NCBI GenBank assembly: GCA_020725425.1
Contig: DYFA01000061.1
Span: 59,330 to 123,329 of the forward strand
From: Aneurinibacillus sp.
GTDB lineage: Bacteria > Bacillota > UBA5301 > DYFA01
Direction: 5' to 3'
Length of the DNA stretch: 64,000 nt
Made by a program: the position numbers and the translations under genes. Of this stretch, positions 38,277-49,043 are shown piece by piece; position 1 is the first letter of the stretch, and each line of letters starts with the position of its first letter. A model generated the notes under the pieces. It made no database searches and had not been told where the DNA came from. It saw only the letters and a program-made list of their open reading frames with translations.

Positions 38277-40290
38277 AATGCGCCGGGTGACCATCCTCGG
38301 TCACCAGTCGTTGCACGAGGCGGTTCTGCGGGAGCTCCAGACGCTGGGGACGGTCCAGGTGGACGACGTTCGCCAGGCGCTGCAGCCCGAGGAGCGGGAA
38401 GCGCTGTTTCCGGAGAACGGTACAGCCGGCTCTCCGGCGGAGGATGGCCAGGTCTCCCGGGACCGCCGGGCTGACGCCCACCTCGACACTCAGACGGCGC
38501 AGGTACAGCGCGCCCTTGACCTGCTCGACCGGTTCTTCCGGCCGAAGAAGGGCGTGATCGAGACCTTCGCCGGGATTCGCTTTCCCTTGTCGGAAAAGGA
38601 ATACCGTGAAAGAGCCCAGGCCACCCAGAGGATCGCCGAACTGGTGGCCCGGGCGAGGGACCTTGACGAGCGGCTGACCAGCCTGCAGGCCAGGGAAGCG
38701 GAGCTTAAGAGCCGCCTGGGGTTGCTCCGGCCGTGGAGCGACTTGGATGTGCCGCGCGAGGAGCTCCGCGACACCCGCCTGTTCCGCATCGTCACCGGGC
38801 AGGTGAGCGCCGGGGCGAGCGAGAGCCTCGGCGAGGAGCTGGCCGCGGCTTCACCGGCGGCCGGATACGAGGTGGTGGGCCAGAACCGGGAGGCCCTGCT
38901 GGTTGTTCTCTACTACCCCAAAGCGGACGAGGAGAGGGTTCTGTCGGTCGCCCGCAGTCACGACTGGACGGCGGTGACGCTGCCGGAGTTCGCGGGGACG
39001 GTGACCGACGAGATCGCGAGGGTGGAGAGCGCCCTCGACGAAATCGTCCCGGAGAGGCAGCGGCTCATCGCCGCAGTGGAGCAACTGCTCTCGGAACGGC
39101 TGACCCTCTATGCCCGCTACGAGCACCTGCGCAACGAACAGGTCAAGGAGGAGGCGAAGGAACGGCTCGGCTACACGGAGCGGCTCTTCCTATTGCGCGG
39201 CTGGACACGCCGGCGGGACGTGGCCCGGCTCCGCCAGGCCATGGAGCGCCTTTCCCCCGCGGTGGTGGTCGAGGACGAGGCTCCGGCGCCGGGTGAGGCC
39301 TACCCGGTCGACTTGGAGAATCCGCCGCTCGTCCGGCCGTTCGAAGTCGTGACGAGGGTGGCCGGGCTTCCTGCAGCCGGGGCACTCGATCCAAGCCCCT
39401 ACCTGGCGCCGTTCTTCTTCATCTTCTTCGGCTTGATGCTCGGAGACGCCGGATACGGCATTCTCCTCATGGTCGGCGGGTTGTGGCTGGTCAAGCGGGC
39501 CCGGGCCGTGGGGCTCGGCCGCCAGTTGATGTACCTCCTCTCCTTGTGCGGCGTTTCCACCTTCCTGGCCGGGATGCTGACCGGCTCCTGGTTCGGCAAC
39601 CTCTTCGGCATCCCGCCGCTCTGGTTCGACCCGCTGAAGAACCCGGTGAAGATGCTGGTGCTGTCGGTGGCCCTCGGGGTGGTGCAGATCTTCACGGCCC
39701 TGGGGATCAAGGCGTATGACAACATCCGCAAGGGGAACGCCTTGGACGCCCTGTACGACCAGGGATTCTGGCTTGTCTTCCTGAGCGGCCTCATCCTCAT
39801 GCTGGTCAGCGCGGCTGGCGGGGGGCTCGCCGCGCTGGCTCAACCCGCCAGGTACCTCGCCCTCGCCGGAGCCGTGGCCCTGGTCCTGACGCAGGGGAGG
39901 AGCAAGAGGAACATCCTGGCGCGCCTCGGTGCGGGGGTGCTCTCGCTCTACGGCGTGAGCGGTTACCTTTCAGACGTGTTATCCTATTCCCGATTGCTGG
40001 CGCTAGGGCTGTCCGGCACGGTGATCGCTATGGTTCTCAACTTCGGGGCCAACCTGATCAGGGGTGTGCCGGTGATCGGCTGGCTCCTCATGGCGGTCAT
40101 CCTCGTGGCGGGCCACCTCTTCGACCTGCTCATCAGCGCGGTTGGGGCGTACGTCCACGCCAGCCGGTTGCAGTACGTCGAGTTCTTCACCAAGTTCTTT
40201 GAAGCCGGGGGCAAACCGTTCAAACCGTTGACCGAAGGCCACCGCCACCTGCTCATCGAGCCGGAAGCGGCGCCTTCGGAAAGACAGTAG
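38263..40290 (+). CDS. ntpI: V-type ATPase subunit I (a-subunit)
   Basis: The ATG at 38263 overlaps the previous gene. The 675-residue protein has a soluble N-terminal half (about 1-350, coiled coils) and a C-terminal membrane half with about seven to eight helices (from about 375: PFFFIFFGLMLGDAGYGILLM). VLSYSRLLALGLSGTVIAMVLN carries the stator Arg that faces the K ring. It forms the ion path with NtpK. Confidence 0.94.
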   Translation: MAVVEMRRVTILGHQSLHEAVLRELQTLGTVQVDDVRQALQPEEREALFPENGTAGSPAEDGQVSRDRRADAHLDTQTAQVQRALDLLDRFFRPKKGVIETFAGIRFPLSEKEYRERAQATQRIAELVARARDLDERLTSLQAREAELKSRLGLLRPWSDLDVPREELRDTRLFRIVTGQVSAGASESLGEELAAASPAAGYEVVGQNREALLVVLYYPKADEERVLSVARSHDWTAVTLPEFAGTVTDEIARVESALDEIVPERQRLIAAVEQLLSERLTLYARYEHLRNEQVKEEAKERLGYTERLFLLRGWTRRRDVARLRQAMERLSPAVVVEDEAPAPGEAYPVDLENPPLVRPFEVVTRVAGLPAAGALDPSPYLAPFFFIFFGLMLGDAGYGILLMVGGLWLVKRARAVGLGRQLMYLLSLCGVSTFLAGMLTGSWFGNLFGIPPLWFDPLKNPVKMLVLSVALGVVQIFTALGIKAYDNIRKGNALDALYDQGFWLVFLSGLILMLVSAAGGGLAALAQPARYLALAGAVALVLTQGRSKRNILARLGAGVLSLYGVSGYLSDVLSYSRLLALGLSGTVIAMVLNFGANLIRGVPVIGWLLMAVILVAGHLFDLLISAVGAYVHASRLQYVEFFTKFFEAGGKPFKPLTEGHRHLLIEPEAAPSERQ

Positions 40291-40305
40291 AGGAGGTTTT
40301 GGTGA

Positions 40306-40788
<483 letters not shown>

Positions 40789-40798
40789 GGTGGGCGAG

Positions 40799-41398
40799 AT
40801 GTCCAACCTGGACAGGTTGCGAGAGACGCTGGCCGGAGAGGCGGCCGGCCAGGCGGCGGAGATCCGGGCCGAGGCGGAGCGCCGGGCGGCTGAGATTCGC
40901 GCCGAGGCCGGGGTGCAGGCGGAACGCCTGCGGGCCGAGGCGGTGAGGGCGGCGCAGCGGGAGATCGAGTTGCGCCAGCGGCAGTCGGCCGCCGAGGAGC
41001 GGCTCCTCCGGCGGCAGGCGCTCCTTGAGGCCAAAGCGGAACTGGTCGGGCGGGCGATGACGATTGCCCTCGAGAAGCTGGCGGACCTGCCCGAAGAGCA
41101 GTACCGCGCCCTCCTTTCCCGGCTGATCGAGGAGAATGCGCCGGACGGACAGGTGACGGTGGTGCTGAACCGCCGGGACCAGGCCCGCCTGGGAGAAGGT
41201 TTTGTCAAGCAGGTGGCCGGGAACCTGGCGGCCCGGGGGCGCCGGGTGGAACTGGTCCTGTCGCCTGCGGCGGAGGAGCTGGCCGGGGGAGTCAAGCTGG
41301 TCGGACGGGACTTCGAGGTCGACTGCTCACTCGAACGCCTGCTGGAGTTGGCGGCCGAGGCGGTCGAACCCGAGGTGGCCAAGGTGCTCTTTGGCTAG
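40799..41398 (+). CDS. ntpE: V-type ATPase subunit E
   Basis: 199 residues from ATG 40799 (an in-frame GTG at 40790 is possible). The N-terminal half is a charged Ala/Glu/Arg coiled coil (AAEIRAEAERRAAEIRAEAG), and the C-terminal half has the E-subunit head (DGQVTVVLNRRDQARLGEGFV, GVKLVGRDFEVDCSLERLL). Stator partner of subunit H/G. Confidence 0.88.
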   Translation: MSNLDRLRETLAGEAAGQAAEIRAEAERRAAEIRAEAGVQAERLRAEAVRAAQREIELRQRQSAAEERLLRRQALLEAKAELVGRAMTIALEKLADLPEEQYRALLSRLIEENAPDGQVTVVLNRRDQARLGEGFVKQVAGNLAARGRRVELVLSPAAEELAGGVKLVGRDFEVDCSLERLLELAAEAVEPEVAKVLFG

Positions 41399-41411
41399 CG
41401 GGAGGTGTGCC

Positions 41412-42557
41412 GTGACCCTGGCGGATATGCGCTTTGCTCACGCGGTGGCCCGGATCCGGGTGCTGGAGCAGCGGCTGCTGGACCGGGGGCGCCTGGAGCG
41501 GTTGCTGGAGGCGGCCGACGCCGGTGAAGTCCTTCACCTTCTGGCAGAGACGGAGTACGGGGCGGCAGCGGCGGCCGTCAAAGGGGGCCAGGACTACGAG
41601 CACGCCCTGGCCGCCGAGCTACAGCGCGTCTACGCCCTGGTCAAGTCGTTCTCGCCCGAACCCAGGCTCCTCGAGGCCTGGGCGGCCCGCCACACCTTCC
41701 ACAACCTGAAGGCGGTGTTGAAGGCGGCGCTGCGGGGCGAGGCGGCGGAGGAGGGGACCCTCTCCCCGCTGGGGGCGATGGACCGGGGGCGGCTGGAGGC
41801 GGTGGCCGCCGAGGCGGTGGGTGAAGGGGCCGCCCGGCCCGGCCAAGCGGCCGCCCCGGTGGCGGTTTCCCTGCCAACGGTTCCCGCCGGGCCGCCGCAG
41901 GTGCGGGTGGGAGGAACGGTCGGCGAACGGGTGGCCGGCCCGGAGGTCGAGGGGTACGTAACCCGGGCGGCGAAGACGGCGGTGGCGGCGTACCGGTCCT
42001 TCGGGGGTCCCGAGGAGATCGACCAGGCAGTGGACCGCGCCTATCAGGAGTACCTGCTCGCCCTGGCCCGCGTCCCGGGGGCGGAGTTCCTGCGGGGCTG
42101 GGTGGAGCGGTGGACCGACCTGGCCAACCTCCGCACGTTCCTCCGTTTCGCCCTGGCGGGACGCGACGCCGGCACCCTGCTCCGGGCGCTTCTGCCGGGT
42201 GGAGCAGTCCCGGTGGAGCGGCTGGTGGAGGCGTATGAGAGCGCCCCGGCTCCCCGGGCGAGACTTGAGGCCCTGCAGGTTCTGGCGGCGCGGACGCCGT
42301 ACGGCGGGCTGGTCAGCGAGGGTATATCCCGGTTTGAAGCTGAGGGGCTGCTTCACGGCTTCGAACGGCTGATGGACCTGTACCTCCTCGACTACCTGCG
42401 CCGGGCCAAGCGCGAGACCTTCGGCCTGGCCCCCGTGTGGGCGTACCTGATGGCGAAAGAGCAGGAGGTGCGTCTGTTGCGCCTGATCCTGGTGGGAAAG
42501 AGCGCCGGTCTGTCCCCGGAACGGCTGAGGGAGCGCATGTCCGATGTCTACGCCTAG
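41412..42557 (+). CDS. ntpC: V-type ATPase subunit C (d-type, rotor-ring cap)
   Basis: GTG 41412 behind GGGAGGTGTG gives 381 residues. The family features FAHAVARIRVLEQRLL, LAETEYGAAAA, ERWTDLANLRTFLRFALAGRD and AYLMAKEQEVRLLRLILVGK are present. It is some 40-60 residues longer than usual because of an Ala/Pro/Gly-rich insertion (about 137-175) that contains copy E of the dispersed element. Confidence 0.9.
   Translation: MTLADMRFAHAVARIRVLEQRLLDRGRLERLLEAADAGEVLHLLAETEYGAAAAAVKGGQDYEHALAAELQRVYALVKSFSPEPRLLEAWAARHTFHNLKAVLKAALRGEAAEEGTLSPLGAMDRGRLEAVAAEAVGEGAARPGQAAAPVAVSLPTVPAGPPQVRVGGTVGERVAGPEVEGYVTRAAKTAVAAYRSFGGPEEIDQAVDRAYQEYLLALARVPGAEFLRGWVERWTDLANLRTFLRFALAGRDAGTLLRALLPGGAVPVERLVEAYESAPAPRARLEALQVLAARTPYGGLVSEGISRFEAEGLLHGFERLMDLYLLDYLRRAKRETFGLAPVWAYLMAKEQEVRLLRLILVGKSAGLSPERLRERMSDVYA
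41820..41867 (+). repeat. In-frame Ala/Gln/Pro-rich dispersed element, copy E (diverged)
   Basis: Encodes GEGAARPGQAAAPVAV within ntpC. The GEGAA..PGQA.AP core matches copies A-C, but the first hairpin is shortened; GGCCGC and GCGGCC arms surround the core instead. Confidence 0.4.
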
Positions 42558-42873
42558 AATTGCGGTCCTGGGCGACCGGGCGTCGGTCCTGGGATTCAAG
42601 GTCCTGGGGTTCGACGCCGTGGTGGCGGAGGGTCCCGAGGCTGCCCGGGCGGCGCTGGCGCGCCTCGTGCAGCAGGGCTATGCCGTGATTTACGTTGTGG
42701 AAGCGACCGCCGCCGGGATGCTCGACGCCATCGCCGAGTACGCCGACCGGTCTCTGCCAGCCATCGTGCTAATCCCGGGGAGCCGGGGCAGCCTCGGCCT
42801 CGGTCTCGCCAAGATGAAGCGGGCCGTGGAAAAGGCGGTCGGAGCGGACATTCTGTTCGGGAAAGAGGGATGA
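42544..42873 (+). CDS. ntpF: V-type ATPase subunit F
   Basis: 109 residues with an alternating beta/alpha fold ([50 protein letters not shown]). It sits in the central shaft with D and regulates coupling. Overlaps the neighbours on both sides. Confidence 0.92.
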   Translation: MSTPRIAVLGDRASVLGFKVLGFDAVVAEGPEAARAALARLVQQGYAVIYVVEATAAGMLDAIAEYADRSLPAIVLIPGSRGSLGLGLAKMKRAVEKAVGADILFGKEG

Positions 42874-44645
42874 GCGTGGGCGGAAGGATCGTCAAGGTCT
42901 CGGGCCCGCTGGTGGTGGCCGAGGGGCTCCCTGAAGCCCGGATGTACGACGTGGTCCGGGTCAGCGAGGCCGGGTTGATCGGCGAGATCATCGAGGTGCG
43001 CGGGGACCGGGTCAGCATCCAGGTGTATGAAGAGACCGCCGGCCTGGGACCCGGAGAGCCCGTGGTCACCACGGGCGAGCCGCTCTCGGTGGAGCTGGCT
43101 CCGGGCCTCGTCGAGTCGATCTTTGACGGGATCCAGCGCCCGCTGAACGTGATCCGGGAACGGCACGGCGACCGTATCCAGCGGGGGGTGGACGCCACGC
43201 CTCTCGACCGGACGCGGCGCTGGCTGTTCGCGCCCCGGGTCAAGGCCGGCGACCAGGTGGTTCCGGGGGACATCCTCGGAACCGTGCAGGAGACGAAGAT
43301 CGTCGAGCACCGCATCCTGGTGCCGCCGGGAGTCTCGGGCAGGGTGGTCGAGGCTGCGGCCGGCGAGTTCACCATCACCGACCCGGTCGCCGTGGTGGAG
43401 CGGGCTGACGGCTCCCGGGTCGAGGTGGCGATGCTCCAGCGGTGGCCGGTGCGGAAAGGCCGCCCGGTGGCGGAGAAGCTGGCTCCGACCGAGCCGTTGC
43501 TCACCGGGCAGCGGATCATCGACACCTTCTTCCCGGTGGCCAAGGGCGGCACGGCCTGCGTCCCCGGCCCCTTCGGCTCGGGCAAGACGGTCGTCCAGCA
43601 CCAGCTGGCCAAGTGGCCCGACGCCGACCTCATCGTCTACGTGGGCTGCGGCGAGCGGGGCAACGAGATGACCGACGTCCTGATGGAGTTCCCCGAACTC
43701 CGGGACCCCAAGTCGGGCGAGCCGCTGATGAAACGGACGGTCCTTATCGCCAACACTTCCGACATGCCGGTGGCGGCCCGGGAGGCCTCCATCTACACGG
43801 GCATCACGATCGCCGAGTACTTCCGGGACATGGGGTACTCGGTGGCGCTGATGGCCGACTCCACCTCCCGCTGGGCGGAGGCGCTGCGGGAGATGTCCGG
43901 AAGGCTGGAGGAGATGCCAGGCGAGGAGGGGTACCCGGCCTACCTCGGGTCGCGCCTCGCCGAGTTCTACGAGCGGGCCGGGAAGGCGAAGGTCCTGGGG
44001 AGCGACGGACGCCTCGGGGCACTCACCGTCGTGGGCGCGGTCTCGCCGCCCGGCGGCGACCTCTCGGAGCCGGTCACCCAGAACACGCTGCGGGTGGTGA
44101 AGGTCTTCTGGGGCCTCGACGCCAACCTGGCGTACCGGCGCCACTTCCCCGCCATCAACTGGCTCATCAGCTACTCGCTCTACGTGGACCAGGTCGACGC
44201 CTTCCTTCGGGAGCAGTACGGCGAGGAGGCGGTCGGGTTGCGGCAGGAGGCCATGGCGCTCCTGCAGGAGGAGGCATCGCTGGAAGAGATTGTGCGTCTG
44301 GTCGGAGTCGACGCCCTCTCGGCGGCGGACCGGCTGACTCTGGAGGCGGCGCGGAGCGTCCGGGAAGACTTCCTCCACCAGAACGCCTTCCACGAGGTCG
44401 ACACCTACACGTCGCTCGAAAAGCAGATCCGGCTGCTCGGCGCGGTGCTGGCCTGGTACCGGGAGGCCAAGGAGGCCCTGGCGGCTGGAGCCGCTCTGGA
44501 GAAGCTGTTGAAGCTGCCGGTCCGGGAGGCTATCGCCCGGGCCAGGTACCTGCCGGAGCACGACGCTGAGGCCTTCGCCCGGTTGCGGGCGGAGATCGCC
44601 TCCCAGGTGGCAGCGGTCAGGGAGGAGGGCGAGGTGGTTGCTTAA
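42870..44645 (+). CDS. ntpA: V-type ATPase catalytic subunit A
   Basis: 591 residues, starting ATGAGCGTG over the previous stop. The beta barrel [16 protein letters not shown], the A-type bulge domain, P-loop [17 protein letters not shown] (about 229), [13 protein letters not shown] and the [14 protein letters not shown] motif are intact. It hydrolyses or makes ATP in the A3B3 head. Confidence 0.96.
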   Translation: MSVGGRIVKVSGPLVVAEGLPEARMYDVVRVSEAGLIGEIIEVRGDRVSIQVYEETAGLGPGEPVVTTGEPLSVELAPGLVESIFDGIQRPLNVIRERHGDRIQRGVDATPLDRTRRWLFAPRVKAGDQVVPGDILGTVQETKIVEHRILVPPGVSGRVVEAAAGEFTITDPVAVVERADGSRVEVAMLQRWPVRKGRPVAEKLAPTEPLLTGQRIIDTFFPVAKGGTACVPGPFGSGKTVVQHQLAKWPDADLIVYVGCGERGNEMTDVLMEFPELRDPKSGEPLMKRTVLIANTSDMPVAAREASIYTGITIAEYFRDMGYSVALMADSTSRWAEALREMSGRLEEMPGEEGYPAYLGSRLAEFYERAGKAKVLGSDGRLGALTVVGAVSPPGGDLSEPVTQNTLRVVKVFWGLDANLAYRRHFPAINWLISYSLYVDQVDAFLREQYGEEAVGLRQEAMALLQEEASLEEIVRLVGVDALSAADRLTLEAARSVREDFLHQNAFHEVDTYTSLEKQIRLLGAVLAWYREAKEALAAGAALEKLLKLPVREAIARARYLPEHDAEAFARLRAEIASQVAAVREEGEVVA

Positions 44646-46032
44646 GGAGTACCGGACGGTCCGGGAAGTCGCCGGACCCTTGATGCTGGTCGAAGGGGTC
44701 GAGGGGGCCAAGTACGGGGAACTCGTCGAGATTGAAGCCCGGGAGGGCGACCAGCGGCGCGGGCGGGTGCTGGAAGTCAGTGGTGACCACGCCCTGGTGC
44801 AGCTCTTCGAGGGGTCGGCCGGGATCAACCTGGGCCAGGCCAAGGTGCGGTTTCTGGGTCGCGGGATCGAGCTGGCGGTGGCCCCCGACATCCTCGGCGG
44901 CGTGTACGACGGGCTGGGGCGGCCGCGGGGCAACACGCCGCGCCTTGTGGCGGAGCGGCGGATGGACATCAACGGCCTGCCGATCAACCCCTGGGCCCGG
45001 GACTACCCGAACGAGTTCATCCAGACCGGGATCTCGACCATCGACGGCTTGAACACCCTGGTGCGCGGGCAGAAGCTCCCGGTCTTCTCCGGCGCCGGCC
45101 TGCCCCATGCCCAGATCGCGGCGCAGATCGCCCGCCAGGCGAAGGTCCTCGGGGCGGAGGAAAAATTCGCCGTGGTCTTCGGGGCGATGGGGATCACCTT
45201 CGAGGAAGCCAACTTCTTCATGGAGGACTTCCGGGCGACGGGGGCGCTGGAGCGTTCAGTGCTCTTCATCAACCTGGCCAACGACCCGGCGATCGAGCGG
45301 ATCGCTACCCCCCGGATGGCCCTGACCTGCGCCGAGTACCTGGCTTACGACCTCGACATGCACGTTCTGGTCATCCTGAGCGACATGACGAACTACTGCG
45401 AGGCGCTCCGGGAGGTCTCGGCGGCCCGCAGAGAGGTCCCCGGCCGGCGGGGCTACCCCGGCTACCTCTACACCGACCTGGCCACCATCTACGAGCGAGC
45501 CGGCCGGATCAAGGAGCGGAAGGGGTCGATCACCCTGATCCCCATCCTCACCATGCCGGAAGACGACCTGACCCACCCGATCCCCGACCTGACCGGATAC
45601 ATCACCGAAGGGCAGATCATCCTCAGCCGGGAGCTGCACCGCAAGGGCATCTATCCGCCGGTCAACGTCCTGCCCTCCCTCTCCCGACTGAAAGACAAAG
45701 GGATCGGCCCGGGCAAGACCCGGGAGGACCACGCCGACACCATGAATCAGCTCTACGCCGCCTACGCCCGGGGCAAGGAGGCCAAGGAGCTGGCGGTCAT
45801 CCTCGGCGAGGCGGCCCTGAGCGAGACCGACAAGCTCTTCGCCAAGTTCGCCGACGCCTTCGAGGACCGGTACGTCCGGCAGGGGCCGCGGGAGGACCGC
45901 TCGATCGACCAGACCCTGGACCTGGGCTGGGAACTCCTGGCGATGCTCCCGCGGGCCGAACTGAAGCGCATCCGGGACGAGTTCCTGGCCAAGTACCTGC
46001 CAACCCCGGCGGACTCGACAGCCGCCCAGTAA
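44638..46032 (+). CDS. ntpB: V-type ATPase subunit B
   Basis: 464 residues from TTG 44638, overlapping the A stop, with GAGG just upstream. It lacks a P-loop, as B subunits do ([18 protein letters not shown]), and has [39 protein letters not shown] and the Arg-finger segment [17 protein letters not shown] region. Confidence 0.96.
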   Translation: MLKEYRTVREVAGPLMLVEGVEGAKYGELVEIEAREGDQRRGRVLEVSGDHALVQLFEGSAGINLGQAKVRFLGRGIELAVAPDILGGVYDGLGRPRGNTPRLVAERRMDINGLPINPWARDYPNEFIQTGISTIDGLNTLVRGQKLPVFSGAGLPHAQIAAQIARQAKVLGAEEKFAVVFGAMGITFEEANFFMEDFRATGALERSVLFINLANDPAIERIATPRMALTCAEYLAYDLDMHVLVILSDMTNYCEALREVSAARREVPGRRGYPGYLYTDLATIYERAGRIKERKGSITLIPILTMPEDDLTHPIPDLTGYITEGQIILSRELHRKGIYPPVNVLPSLSRLKDKGIGPGKTREDHADTMNQLYAAYARGKEAKELAVILGEAALSETDKLFAKFADAFEDRYVRQGPREDRSIDQTLDLGWELLAMLPRAELKRIRDEFLAKYLPTPADSTAAQ

Positions 46033-46054
46033 CGCGACGCAAGGAGAGTCTCGC

Positions 46055-46696
46055 ATGGAACTGCGGGTCAATCCCAACCGCATGCAGCTTCTACGGCTCC
46101 GGGTGCGCCTCAAGACGGCGCGCCGGGGCCACAAGATGCTGAAGGACAAGCGGGACGAGTTGATGCGGCGCTTTCTCGATCTGGTGCGGCAGAACAAGGA
46201 GTTGCGCCAGGTGGTGGAGGAGCGGCTGGGCCGGGCGGCCGGCCAGCTTCTGATGGCGACAGCCAGCGCCTCGCCCGCGGTCATCGAGGAGGCGCTGGCC
46301 TTCCCGAAACAAAAGCTCGACCTGAGGGTGAAGAAAGACAACATCATGGGCGTGCGCGTGGCCCGGTTCGACTTCTCGTGGGGTGGCGCCGGGGGGGAGG
46401 CCGACCTTTACCCTTACGGCCCGGCCCACACCCCGGCGGATCTGGACGCGGCCATCAAGACCCTGAGCGAGACCCTCCCTGACCTCTTGCGGCTGGCGGA
46501 GATCGAGAAGGCGGCGGAGCTTCTCGCCGTCGAGGTGGAGAAGACCCGCCGCCGGGTGAACGCCCTGGAATACGTCCTGATCCCGAAACTCGAGGAGACG
46601 ATCAAGTACATCACGATGAAGCTGGACGAGGCCGAACGGGGGAACCTGACCCGCCTGATGAAGATCAAGCAGATGGTGCATGAGGCTGAGGCGTAG
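46055..46696 (+). CDS. ntpD: V-type ATPase subunit D
   Basis: 213 residues; ATG 46055 follows AAGGAGAG. The antiparallel coiled-coil shaft is clear: NPNRMQLLRLRVRLKTARRGHKMLKDKRDELMRRF at the start and RRRVNALEYVLIPKLEETIKYI near the end. Last gene of the operon, convergent with the metal-transport operon 13 bp away. Confidence 0.95.
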   Translation: MELRVNPNRMQLLRLRVRLKTARRGHKMLKDKRDELMRRFLDLVRQNKELRQVVEERLGRAAGQLLMATASASPAVIEEALAFPKQKLDLRVKKDNIMGVRVARFDFSWGGAGGEADLYPYGPAHTPADLDAAIKTLSETLPDLLRLAEIEKAAELLAVEVEKTRRRVNALEYVLIPKLEETIKYITMKLDEAERGNLTRLMKIKQMVHEAEA

Positions 46697-46709
46697 GGAA
46701 AGCCGAGGC

Positions 46710-47480
46710 TTACAGCCCGAGTTGCCGGGCGTTGTACTGGAGGACGTCGATCAGGGTCCTGGTCCCGTCCTTCCCGGGGAAGTTGATCAGCAGGGCGTGA
46801 GGGATTCCGGCCTCCACCGCGATGCTGGCGCCCTGGGAGTTGTGCCAGTTGTCGACCACCAGCTCGGGGCGCCTCTGCAGCAGCTCCGCCAGCTTGGCCG
46901 GAGTCAACTCCTCTCCCCCGCCGAAGGTCCCGACCACTCTCAGGCCCAACCACTCGGCGTACCGCACCAGGAACTTGTGGACCACGGCCCTCCGGCCGGC
47001 CAGGCCCTTGGCCTTCGCCTGAGCGAGGATGTCAGCCGCCGCTGCATCCAGGGCCTTCTCCCACTGCTCTTCTCGGGCCTCGGTTCCGAGCACCGCCGCT
47101 ACCTTTCTCGCTTGCTCCTTCAGGGTCTCGGGCACGTTGTCGGTGACGACCTGGATCAGCCTGGAGTCCGGGATGGCCGCCGCCTTCTGCAGCTTTCGCA
47201 CGAAGGGTTCGTAGCCTGCCCAGAAGAGGTAATCCGCCTCCAGAGCCTGCTTGATGTCGCCCGGCTGGAAGTCGTACTCGGGCGGGTGCCTCAGGTCGAC
47301 CGGCGCCAGCACGGCCACCCTCGGAGCGCCGGCCGCCTCGACAATCGCGGCTACCCAGGACGTGGAGGCGACGACGGTGGGAACCCCGGCCCCCAGAGCG
47401 CCGGAGGCCGCACCGGCCAGCAAACAGAGAGCCATTGCCGTCAAGAAGACGGCCACCAGAGGCTGGAAGATCCTTTTCAT
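46710..47480 (-). CDS. znuA: Zinc/manganese-type ABC transporter, substrate-binding protein
   Basis: 256 residues starting at the ATG complementary to 47478-47480. An export signal (1-29) precedes a cluster-A-I/TroA-like fold with VASTSWVAAIVEAAG, HPPEYDFQPGDI and VVDNWHNSQGASIAVEAGI. A single strong His site (RHPPEY) replaces the usual D.HEYEP, and the His-rich loop of ZnuA is missing, so the metal is uncertain. No lipobox. Last gene of its operon. Confidence 0.82.
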   Translation of the reverse strand: MKRIFQPLVAVFLTAMALCLLAGAASGALGAGVPTVVASTSWVAAIVEAAGAPRVAVLAPVDLRHPPEYDFQPGDIKQALEADYLFWAGYEPFVRKLQKAAAIPDSRLIQVVTDNVPETLKEQARKVAAVLGTEAREEQWEKALDAAAADILAQAKAKGLAGRRAVVHKFLVRYAEWLGLRVVGTFGGGEELTPAKLAELLQRRPELVVDNWHNSQGASIAVEAGIPHALLINFPGKDGTRTLIDVLQYNARQLGL

Positions 47481-47520
47481 TCCACTCCACCTGCTTTCTA
47501 TTGTCTTCTATCCTCCTCTT

Positions 47521-48363
47521 CTAGGCGCTGGTCCGCGCCGCAGAAGATGACCGAAGCCTCCAGATGGACCGCACCCCCTGGCTGGCGGCTAAGACGAGCA
47601 CCCCCGCCATGGCCACGCTGGCGCTGATCGGGAGGTCCCACTGGAGCGAGGCCACGATCCCCAGCGTGCTCGAGATCAGTCCGAAGAAAGAGGACAGGAC
47701 CAGGGCGTGTTTGAGGTTCCTCGCCAGAGGCAGCGCGGCCATGGCGGGCAGCATGAGCAGGGCGTCCACCATGAGCGCCCCGACCAGCTTCAGGCAGGCT
47801 CCGATGGCCAGCCCGAGCAGGGCCAGCACCGCGTAACGGAAGGCAGACGCCCGGACTCCCAGGGCCGCCGCCAGTTCCTGGTCGAAAAGCATCAGGTTCA
47901 GTTCCCAGTACCACAACCCCAGCACCGCCAGGACTCCCGCTCCGAACAGCGAGAGCACCGCCAGGTCCCGCGGCGTGAGCGTCAGAATGCTCCCGGTGAA
48001 GATGGAGAAGGCCTCCATCGCCGGAACGTCGGCCTTATACAGGAGCAGGAAGGCGGCGGCCAGACTCCCGGTCATGAAGAGGGAGCTGGTCTGTCCCACG
48101 TCCAGCTTCACCCAGTCCGCAACCGGCCCGAAGAGGAGGGAGCCGCCGGCGATGAACGTCATCCCGGCCAGGAAGGGGTCGACCCCGCCCGCCAGGCCCG
48201 CCGCCGCTCCCAAAAGCCCCAGGTGCATGAGGGTGAAACGGAGACCGGCCAGGTTCAGCGCCAGCGCCGCCACCCCCACGGGCGACAGGGCGAGGGAGGC
48301 CACGATCAGGCCGGTGGCGGCTCTCAGCATGAAGGGCAGGAGCAGGAGTGAGAGGCCTGTCAT
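47521..48363 (-). CDS. znuB: Metal ABC transporter permease (ZnuB/ABC-3 type)
   Basis: 280 residues from the ATG complementary to 48361-48363, overlapping the ATPase stop (ATGA). About eight membrane segments, with ELNLMLFDQELAAALGVRA and LVGALMVDALLMLPAMAAL typical of the ABC-3 family. Confidence 0.88.
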   Translation of the reverse strand: MTGLSLLLLPFMLRAATGLIVASLALSPVGVAALALNLAGLRFTLMHLGLLGAAAGLAGGVDPFLAGMTFIAGGSLLFGPVADWVKLDVGQTSSLFMTGSLAAAFLLLYKADVPAMEAFSIFTGSILTLTPRDLAVLSLFGAGVLAVLGLWYWELNLMLFDQELAAALGVRASAFRYAVLALLGLAIGACLKLVGALMVDALLMLPAMAALPLARNLKHALVLSSFFGLISSTLGIVASLQWDLPISASVAMAGVLVLAASQGVRSIWRLRSSSAARTSA

Positions 48364-49043
48364 GGCTCGGTGACGATGCGGCCGGCCTTGAGGGTCACTA
48401 TCCGGCTGCAGCTTTCCGCCAGCAGTTGATGGTCGTGACTGATCACTAGGAAGGTTATGCCCCTGACCCGATTGAGCGCCCCCGCCAGGGCCAGGAACGC
48501 CGCCTGCGATTCTCGGTCCAGAAAGGTTGTCGGTTCGTCCATCAGCACGAGCCTCGGCTCTCTCACCACGGCCCGGCCGAGAGCCACCCTCTGCCGGAGT
48601 CCGCCGGAAAGGTCGCGGAGGTCGGTGTTCCGGTAGGCGGTGAGGCCCAGCCGCTCCAGCACCTCTTCCACCGCCTGTCGGTCGGCGAGGGACGGCCGCC
48701 GCCACCCCGCGAACCCCTTGCCCCATCTCCCCACCAGCACGGAGTCGAAGACCGACATCGGGAGGCGGCCGGAACCGCTCCCCTGCGGAACGTAGCCAAC
48801 CTGGCGTCGGGCCGCGCGGAGGGACGCCGGGCGACTGCTTGACCCCCCCAACACCTCGACCAGGCCCCGGGCCGGCTTCAGGAAGCCGAGGATCAGGCGG
48901 AGGAGCGTGGTCTTGCCCGCTCCGTTGGGGCCGGCCACGCCAAGGAACTCCCCCTCGGCGACCTCCAGGTTGGCGCCGTCGAACACGGGCCTGCCGGGGT
49001 AGCCGGCCGCCACCTCGACGAGCCGGACGCACGGCTTACCCAT
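48360..49043 (-). CDS. znuC: Metal ABC transporter ATPase
   Basis: 227 residues with Walker A GPNGAGKTT, Q-loop VGYVPQG, signature LSGGLRQRVALGRA, Walker B LVLMDEPT and switch His in ISHDHQ. It overlaps the methyltransferase upstream by eight bases and the permease downstream by four. Confidence 0.93.
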   Translation of the reverse strand: MGKPCVRLVEVAAGYPGRPVFDGANLEVAEGEFLGVAGPNGAGKTTLLRLILGFLKPARGLVEVLGGSSSRPASLRAARRQVGYVPQGSGSGRLPMSVFDSVLVGRWGKGFAGWRRPSLADRQAVEEVLERLGLTAYRNTDLRDLSGGLRQRVALGRAVVREPRLVLMDEPTTFLDRESQAAFLALAGALNRVRGITFLVISHDHQLLAESCSRIVTLKAGRIVTEP